Of a DNA stretch of 28,943 bases, positions 23,855 through 28,943 are shown piece after piece. Both the position numbers and the translations under genes were made by a program. This DNA comes from Candidatus Sodaliphilus limicaballi (GTDB taxonomy: Bacteria > Bacteroidota > Bacteroidia > Bacteroidales > Muribaculaceae), in contig JAGHSP010000296.1 in the NCBI GenBank assembly GCA_018065815.1, forward strand, positions 1 through 28,943, in the 5' to 3' direction. Each line of letters starts with the position of its first letter. Position 1 is the stretch's first letter. The notes below the pieces were generated by a model, which saw only the letters and a list, made by a program, of their open reading frames with translations, was not told the DNA's origin and did no database searches.

Positions 23855-24384
23855 TATTGCGCGATGACATATTGTGCATAGGTCGCTACAACAAACCTCA
23901 CGGCGTGAACGGCGAGATTTCGGCATCGCTTGATGTGGACTTTGAATTTTTGCGCAATTTCTCCTGTCTCATCAGCGAGATTGATGGCATCTACGTCCCC
24001 TTCTTTGTTGAGTCTAGCCGTGCCAAGTCGGCCGTGTCGGCACTGATAACCATCGATGGCATTACCAACGAGCGCGAGGCAACACTGCTTGTGAATAAAG
24101 ATATCTATGTGAGAAAAGATGAATATGAGTCAATCTCTAGCGATGAAGACTGCGATGAGATGCCCATTGATTATTTCATCGGTTTTACACTGTATTCCCA
24201 GGAAGGCGCGAGAGTGGGTGAGATTATTGATGTGGACGATGCGACCGAGAACGTGCTGTTCATTGTTGAGACACCCGAAGGCGATGAGGTGGATATACCT
24301 GCTGCCGACGAGCTGGTGACTGACATTGACATGGATGGTGAAAGCATCACGATGTCGTTGCCCGAGGGTTTGTTAGATATTTAA
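23851..24384 (+). CDS. rimM: Ribosome maturation factor RimM
   Basis: 177 residues. RimM binds ribosomal protein S19 and helps assemble the 30S head. The N-terminal RimM barrel begins ILCIGRYNKPHGVNGEISASL, matching the family G-x-hydrophobic-KPHGxxGE motif; the C-terminal PRC-like domain has YFIGFTLYSQEGARVGEIIDVDD, LFIVETPEGDEVDIPAADELV and ends in the usual acidic (MSLPEGLLDI) tail. Overlap of 4 bp with DUF4290 sets the start. Confidence 0.94.
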   Translation: MILRDDILCIGRYNKPHGVNGEISASLDVDFEFLRNFSCLISEIDGIYVPFFVESSRAKSAVSALITIDGITNEREATLLVNKDIYVRKDEYESISSDEDCDEMPIDYFIGFTLYSQEGARVGEIIDVDDATENVLFIVETPEGDEVDIPAADELVTDIDMDGESITMSLPEGLLDI

Positions 24385-24415
24385 CTTGACAGAAACAAAT
24401 AAATTTAATAAGGAT

Positions 24416-24697
24416 ATGAAAGAATTTGATGATAACGACGCGATTAAGTTTATTCGCAACCAGGTTCCCGAAAGTGCAGCATGCAGTGAGGATGATTTGC
24501 TGTTGCTCGTAGATACCATGTTTGACTATTTCGACTCGCTCAGCGATGACGCCCCCGACGAGGCGTTTGACACTGAGGCGGTGGTAGCCTATGTGAAAAA
24601 GCAGTTGCAACGTGACTCTGACAACATGATTCCGCAAGAAATGGTTGAAAGCATCGTTGTGGCTGAACTCGACTATGAAGATTCGCTAGACGATTGA
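24416..24697 (+). CDS. Small acidic protein of unknown function
   Basis: 93 residues from ATG 24416, chosen because AAGGA (24409-24413) stands just before it; an in-frame TTG at 24386 would begin 1 bp after the rimM stop and has no such site. The protein is very acidic (many Asp/Glu, ending SLDD) with alternating helical heptads (DDNDAIKFIRNQVP, LLLLVDTMFDYFDSL, AVVAYVKKQLQ). It has no signal or membrane segment. I recognise no named family. It is sandwiched 31 bp after rimM and 7 bp before the OmpA-like gene, so it is part of the operon. Confidence 0.75.
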   Translation: MKEFDDNDAIKFIRNQVPESAACSEDDLLLLVDTMFDYFDSLSDDAPDEAFDTEAVVAYVKKQLQRDSDNMIPQEMVESIVVAELDYEDSLDD

Positions 24698-24704
24698 TAA
24701 TGAC

Positions 24705-25364
24705 ATGAGATATTTAAAGTATATATTAGCAGTCCTGGTCGTTGCCCTCTCGGTGCCGACCATTCATGCTAAAAAGAAGGTGGTGGATATCTATGAACTC
24801 ACATTTGATGAGAACCTAGAGACTCCAATCCCGGCTAACGACAATATTGCTGAACGCATTGTCCAGTTCCAGGGAGTCGTGGCCGAGAAACTGTATGAGA
24901 AGAACCCTAACACCTGGACTATGCGTGACGGTGAAGTGATCATGATGACTTTTCCTGCAAGCCAGTTGTTTGCGCCCAATGACACCGTGTTGACCGAGGT
25001 GGGCAAGGTGGCATTGAAACCATTGCTGCCTTTCCTTAAGACCCCCGGGCTTTACAAGATGCTGTTGCTCATGCACAGTGATGACACTGGCAGCGACGAA
25101 TACACAATGGAACTGACACGTTGCCGCGTGAATGCCGTGTATGACTGGATTGATGCCAACGGGTCGGTTGACTTTGTTGTCCCCTATGCACTAGGAGCCA
25201 CAACACCAAGTGTTGATGACAAAGGCATGGAAATTCCAAATGACTCAATGGAAAACCGCAAGAAAAATCGTCGCTTGGAGATTTATCTTGTGCCTGAAGA
25301 GAGCATGATGGAGCTTGCCAAGAAAGGCAAGATTGACTTGAAAATATTGAACATAAAAAAATAA
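24705..25364 (+). CDS. OmpA-family periplasmic/cell-envelope protein
   Basis: 219 residues. Signal peptide 1-22 (RYLKYILAVLVVALSVPTIHA), with no lipobox cysteine. Residues about 85-205 form an OmpA C-terminal-like domain: MTFPASQLFAPNDTVLTEVGKVALKPLLPFL, then MHSDDTGSDEYTMELTRCRVNAVYDWI and NRKKNRRLEIYL, the arrangement that binds peptidoglycan. It lacks a beta-barrel domain, so it is probably periplasmic. It is unusual to find it between ribosome and tRNA-charging genes, but spacing (7 bp before, 14 bp after) says it is in the operon. Confidence 0.85.
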   Translation: MRYLKYILAVLVVALSVPTIHAKKKVVDIYELTFDENLETPIPANDNIAERIVQFQGVVAEKLYEKNPNTWTMRDGEVIMMTFPASQLFAPNDTVLTEVGKVALKPLLPFLKTPGLYKMLLLMHSDDTGSDEYTMELTRCRVNAVYDWIDANGSVDFVVPYALGATTPSVDDKGMEIPNDSMENRKKNRRLEIYLVPEESMMELAKKGKIDLKILNIKK

Positions 25365-25378
25365 CGATATAAAAGAAA

Positions 25379-26860
25379 ATGGCAAAAGAGTTGAAAAACT
25401 TGACCAAGAGAGCTGAAAACTACTCTCAATGGTACAACGAACTAGTAGTGAAGGCCGACCTTGCAGAGCAGTCGGCAGTGCGTGGCTGTATGGTAATCAA
25501 GCCTTATGGTTATGCAATATGGGAGAAAATGCAGCGCGAACTTGACAATATGTTCAAGGAGAGCGGAGTGCAGAATGCTTATTTCCCCTTGCTCATTCCC
25601 AAGTCATTCTTGAGCAAAGAAGCCGACCATGTTGAGGGTTTCGCAAAGGAGTGTGCTGTTGTTACCCACTATCGTCTCATGAACGATCCCGCAGGCAATG
25701 GTGTCGTGGTTGACCCCGCTGCTCGTCTTGAGGAGGAACTTATCATTCGCCCCACATCAGAGACTATCATCTGGAACACTTATCGCAACTGGATTAACTC
25801 TTACCGCGATCTTCCTTTGCTCGTGAACCAGTGGGCTAACGTGTTCCGTTGGGAAATGCGCACACGCTTGTTCCTGCGCACTGCTGAATTCTTGTGGCAA
25901 GAAGGTCACACTGCTCATGCAACTAAAGACGAGGCTCAAGACAAGGCAATCGAGATGCTCAATGTGTATGGCGACTTCGCCGAGCGTTTCATGGCTCTTC
26001 CCGTTGTTAAGGGTGTGAAGACAGCCAACGAGCGTTTTGCAGGTGCGTTAGAGACCTACACCATCGAGGCAATGATGCAAGACGGCAAGGCTCTGCAGAG
26101 CGGTACATCTCACTTCCTCGGCCAGAACTTTGCAAAGGCATTTGACGTTAAGTTTATCAACAACGAGAACCAGCTTGAATATGTTTGGGCTACTTCATGG
26201 GGCGTATCTACTCGCTTGATGGGTGCTCTCATCATGACTCACAGCGATGACAATGGTCTCGTGCTTCCTCCCAAGTTGGCTCCCATTCAGGTGGTTATTG
26301 TGCCTGTTTACAAGAATGCCGAGCAGCTTGCACAGGTTGATGAGGTTGTTAACCCCATCGTGGCTAAACTCAAAGGCATGGGCGTATCGGTTAAGTATGA
26401 CAATGCCGATAACAAGCGTCCTGGCTTCAAATTTGCCGACTATGAACTTAAGGGTGTACCTGTTCGCCTCGTGCTGGGTGCCCGCGACATCGAGGCTGGT
26501 ACAGTCGAGGTGATGCGTCGTGACACGCTCGAGAAACAGACTGTGGCTCTTGAGGGTATCGAGGAATATGTTAAGAACTTGCTTGACGAGATACAGAACA
26601 ACATTTTCACCAAGGCCCTCAACCACCGTGAGTCGATGACCTATAAGGTTGACACATGGGAAGAATTCAAGGCACAGATAGAGAAGGGTGGTTTCATTCT
26701 TGCTCACTGGGACGGCACTACCGAGACCGAGGAGAAAATCAAGGAGGAGACAAAGGCGACAATCCGCTGCATCCCCATGGACGCTGAAGATGAACCCGGC
26801 AAGTGCATCTACACTGGCAAACCCAGTGCTCGTCGCGTGATCTTCGCTCGCAATTATTGA
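25379..26860 (+). CDS. proS: Prolyl-tRNA synthetase, eukaryote/archaeal-like short form
   Basis: 493 residues, the 'type 3' ProS without the long editing insert of the E. coli form, as usual in Bacteroidota. Class II core: motif 1 region YGYAIWEKMQRELDNMF, motif 2 WEMRTRLFLRTAEFLWQEGHTAH, motif 3 GVSTRLMGALIM, and the substrate loop RPTSETIIWNTY. The anticodon-binding domain starts near APIQVVIVPVY, and the C-terminal part ends RVIFARNY, carrying the characteristic aromatic terminus. It charges tRNA-Pro with proline. Confidence 0.97.
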   Translation: MAKELKNLTKRAENYSQWYNELVVKADLAEQSAVRGCMVIKPYGYAIWEKMQRELDNMFKESGVQNAYFPLLIPKSFLSKEADHVEGFAKECAVVTHYRLMNDPAGNGVVVDPAARLEEELIIRPTSETIIWNTYRNWINSYRDLPLLVNQWANVFRWEMRTRLFLRTAEFLWQEGHTAHATKDEAQDKAIEMLNVYGDFAERFMALPVVKGVKTANERFAGALETYTIEAMMQDGKALQSGTSHFLGQNFAKAFDVKFINNENQLEYVWATSWGVSTRLMGALIMTHSDDNGLVLPPKLAPIQVVIVPVYKNAEQLAQVDEVVNPIVAKLKGMGVSVKYDNADNKRPGFKFADYELKGVPVRLVLGARDIEAGTVEVMRRDTLEKQTVALEGIEEYVKNLLDEIQNNIFTKALNHRESMTYKVDTWEEFKAQIEKGGFILAHWDGTTETEEKIKEETKATIRCIPMDAEDEPGKCIYTGKPSARRVIFARNY

Positions 26861-26893
26861 TGCCCAAATCGTTAAAAATCGTAATATAAAACG

Positions 26894-26928
26894 GTGCTCT
26901 GAGGGGAGGTTTTCTCCCCGCAGAGCAC
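26894..26928 (+). terminator. Hairpin after proS, probable terminator or attenuator
   Basis: GTGCTCTGAGGGGAG (26894-26908) pairs with CTCCCCGCAGAGCAC (26914-26928) apart from one mismatch. Only a short TTTG follows, so termination may be partial, letting some transcription reach the ABC-F gene, for which I see no clear promoter of its own. Confidence 0.65.
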
Positions 26929-26954
26929 TTTGCAATAATGTAAGAATTGGTTAG

Positions 26955-28868
26955 ATGATTTCTATACAAGGATTGAACGTTGAGTTCGGCAGCCAGGTGT
27001 TGTTGAAGGATATTAACTATGTCATCAACAAGCGTGACCGCATTGCTCTTGTGGGCAAGAACGGTGCTGGCAAATCAACTATGCTGAAGATAATAGCCGG
27101 TTTGCAAAGCCCCACCAGTGGAGTAGTGGCAAGGCCTGTCGATATAACCATAGGATATTTGCCCCAGCAGATGGTGCTCACCGATTCTTTGACTGTGCTT
27201 GAAGAAGTGAACAAGGCGTTCAGTCACGTGCACGAACTCGATGAGACAATAAATCGACTTAACGCTGAACTTCTCGAACGCACCGACTATGAGAGCGAGT
27301 CTTATCAAGAACTCATCGACCTGCTGTCGCTCAAGACCGAGGCTCGCACAATGATGCAGAGCGAAAATATCGATGCTCAAATCGAGAAAACACTCATCGG
27401 CTTAGGCTTTGCACGCACCGACTTCAATAGGCCCACTAATGAATTTAGCGGCGGCTGGCGCATGCGCATTGAACTGGCTAAAATACTGCTGCTCAATCCC
27501 GATGTGCTCTTGCTCGATGAGCCGACTAACCACCTTGACATTGAATCAATACAGTGGTTGGAGTCATTCCTGACCACCCGCAATGGCTCGCTGGTGCTGG
27601 TGTCTCACGACCGTGCTTTCATCGATAATGTAACAACCCGCACCATAGAAATCTCCCTGGGACGAATCTATGACTACCAGGTCAACTATTCGCACTTCGT
27701 AGAACTGCGAAAGGAACGCCTTGAGCAACAACGCCGTGCCTACGAAAACCAGCAGAAACTCATTCACGATACCGAGGACTTTATCGAGAAGTTTCGCTAT
27801 AAGGCAACTAAAGCCGTGCAGGTGCAAAGCCGCATCAAGCAGCTTGAGAAGATAGAGCGTATAGAGGTTGACGAGGTTGATAACTCGAGACTGCGACTTA
27901 AATTCCCGCCAGCACCACGCTCGGGTGACTATCCTGTGATTGCCGACGAAGTGCGCAAGGATTATGGAACGTTGAATGTGTTCCACAATGTCACTTTTAC
28001 AATCAAACGTGGCGAGAAAGTTGCATTTGTGGGCAAGAATGGTGCTGGAAAGACTACGCTCGTGAAGTGTATCATGAACGAGATTGAGCACTCGGGCGAG
28101 TTGAAGATAGGACACAACGTCAAGATAGGTTATTTCGCTCAAAATCAAGCACAGTTGCTTGATGGTGAGATAACGGTCTTTGACACTATCGACCGCGTGG
28201 CTGTGGGCGACATACGCACTCGCATCAACGACTTGCTAGGTGCGTTTATGTTTGGCGGCAAGGCAAGTGAGAAAAAGGTGAAGGTGTTGTCGGGTGGGGA
28301 GAAAAGCCGTCTCGCAATGATAAAACTATTGCTTGAACCTGTCAATTTCCTTATACTTGACGAACCCACTAATCACCTCGACATGCGCACAAAAGACATC
28401 CTCAAAGATGCTATCCGTGACTTTGACGGAACTGTAGTCGTTGTTTCGCACGACCGTTATTTCCTTGACGGACTTGTTGATAAGGTCTATGAATTCGGTG
28501 GGGGTGTGGTTAAGGAACACCTGGGCGGCATCTACGATTTCTTGGAGAAGAAGAAACTTGACTCACTCCAACAGCTTGAAACCAAGGATGTTGTAAAAAA
28601 AGAAAATGCCGATAACACTCCATCAACTGGCAAACTCAGTTACATGGAACAGAAAGAGCGTGATCGCAAAGCAAAGCAAGCAGTGAAACGCGTCAAGCAG
28701 TTAGAAGAATTGATCAACGATCTTGAACAGAAAATCAAGGAAATCGAGGACGAGCTTGCAACAGGTTCATCAAGCGACCCCGATATTTACACTCGCCACG
28801 CTCAACTCAACACCCAGCTTGAAGAAACAATGCTAGAATGGGAAGAAGCAAGCGAACAACTCTCTTGA
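26955..28868 (+). CDS. ABC-F family ATPase
   Basis: 637 residues. Two ABC domains in tandem without membrane segments: Walker A GKNGAGKST near 35 and GKNGAGKTT near 360; signature FSGGWRMRIELAKIL and LSGGEKSRLAMIKLL; Walker B LLLDEPTNHLDI and LILDEPTNHLDM. The first signature is SGGW, a normal ABC-F variant. The interdomain linker (HFVELRKERLEQQRRAYENQQKLI) is the helical P-site-tRNA interaction motif region, and a charged C-terminal coiled coil (about 570-637) resembles Uup/YdiF. These proteins act on the ribosome during stalled translation or resistance; which subfamily this is cannot be settled by eye. Confidence 0.93.
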   Translation: MISIQGLNVEFGSQVLLKDINYVINKRDRIALVGKNGAGKSTMLKIIAGLQSPTSGVVARPVDITIGYLPQQMVLTDSLTVLEEVNKAFSHVHELDETINRLNAELLERTDYESESYQELIDLLSLKTEARTMMQSENIDAQIEKTLIGLGFARTDFNRPTNEFSGGWRMRIELAKILLLNPDVLLLDEPTNHLDIESIQWLESFLTTRNGSLVLVSHDRAFIDNVTTRTIEISLGRIYDYQVNYSHFVELRKERLEQQRRAYENQQKLIHDTEDFIEKFRYKATKAVQVQSRIKQLEKIERIEVDEVDNSRLRLKFPPAPRSGDYPVIADEVRKDYGTLNVFHNVTFTIKRGEKVAFVGKNGAGKTTLVKCIMNEIEHSGELKIGHNVKIGYFAQNQAQLLDGEITVFDTIDRVAVGDIRTRINDLLGAFMFGGKASEKKVKVLSGGEKSRLAMIKLLLEPVNFLILDEPTNHLDMRTKDILKDAIRDFDGTVVVVSHDRYFLDGLVDKVYEFGGGVVKEHLGGIYDFLEKKKLDSLQQLETKDVVKKENADNTPSTGKLSYMEQKERDRKAKQAVKRVKQLEELINDLEQKIKEIEDELATGSSSDPDIYTRHAQLNTQLEETMLEWEEASEQLS

Positions 28869-28900
28869 TTGGAAGTGGATTGGGTAAATTTCTAGAACGA

Positions 28901-28937
28901 GCACTGCAAGTGCGTGTTGTGCGCTAGCAGCGCACAA
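28901..28937 (+). terminator. Tandem hairpins after the ABC-F gene
   Basis: GCACT-GCA-AGTGC (28901-28913) is followed by TTGTGCGCT-AGC-AGCGCACAA (28917-28937), a perfect 9-bp stem. They lie 32-69 bp after the stop. The window ends before any T-run could be seen. Confidence 0.55.
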
Positions 28938-28943
28938 TAATTA

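Overview
The window looks like a chromosomal segment of a gut-type Bacteroidales bacterium (Bacteroidota), perhaps near Muribaculaceae or Prevotellaceae. The evidence is repeated Bacteroidetes-type promoters (TTTG or TTG, about 19-20 bp, TAnnTTTG), a DUF4290 gene, a beta-barrel protein with a TonB-receptor-like plug, a secreted TIM-barrel hydrolase whose C terminus resembles a type IX sorting domain, and a short 'type 3' prolyl-tRNA synthetase. No rRNA, tRNA, transposase, integrase or CRISPR array was seen. Family calls rest on motif recognition by eye.

Layout. 1-1000 has no convincing protein gene. It carries a candidate structured RNA (about 205-394) behind a consensus promoter, a short tandem array, and one copy of a two-hairpin intergenic repeat. 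1029-12181 (minus strand) is a five-gene probable operon, transcribed in this order: STAS protein, two-module NRPS with terminal reductase, membrane SpoIIE/RsbU-type phosphatase, plug plus beta-barrel outer-membrane protein, and YraN. 12334-14955 (minus) is a secreted putative glycoside hydrolase. 15231-16115 (plus) is a nucleoside phosphorylase. 16190-16348 (minus) is a 52-residue small protein. 16504-17811 (minus) is an NhaC-type antiporter, divergent from rarA (17937-19232). lepA follows (19315-21102), facing a YhcH-family gene (21257-21706) across a long inverted repeat. 21801-22387 is intergenic and filled by five tandem copies plus one inverted copy of the same two-hairpin element seen at 670-735. 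22494-28868 (plus) is mostly housekeeping: tsaB, DUF4290, rimM, a small acidic protein, an OmpA-like lipid-face protein, proS and an ABC-F ATPase.

The most interesting part is the NRPS operon. Its domain order, (half C)-A-T-C-A-T-R, predicts reductive release of a dipeptide aldehyde that could cyclise to a dihydropyrazinone or pyrazinone, a product class reported from gut bacterial NRPSs. The assembly line sits between an RsbV-like antagonist and an RsbU-like phosphatase with a periplasmic sensor region, but no RsbW-like kinase is present here. An outer-membrane barrel closes the set. Inference: a small-molecule pathway regulated by, or regulating, a partner-switch signal, possibly with its own outer-membrane passage. 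The second notable feature is the two-hairpin repeat, whose stems change in a compensating way between copies.
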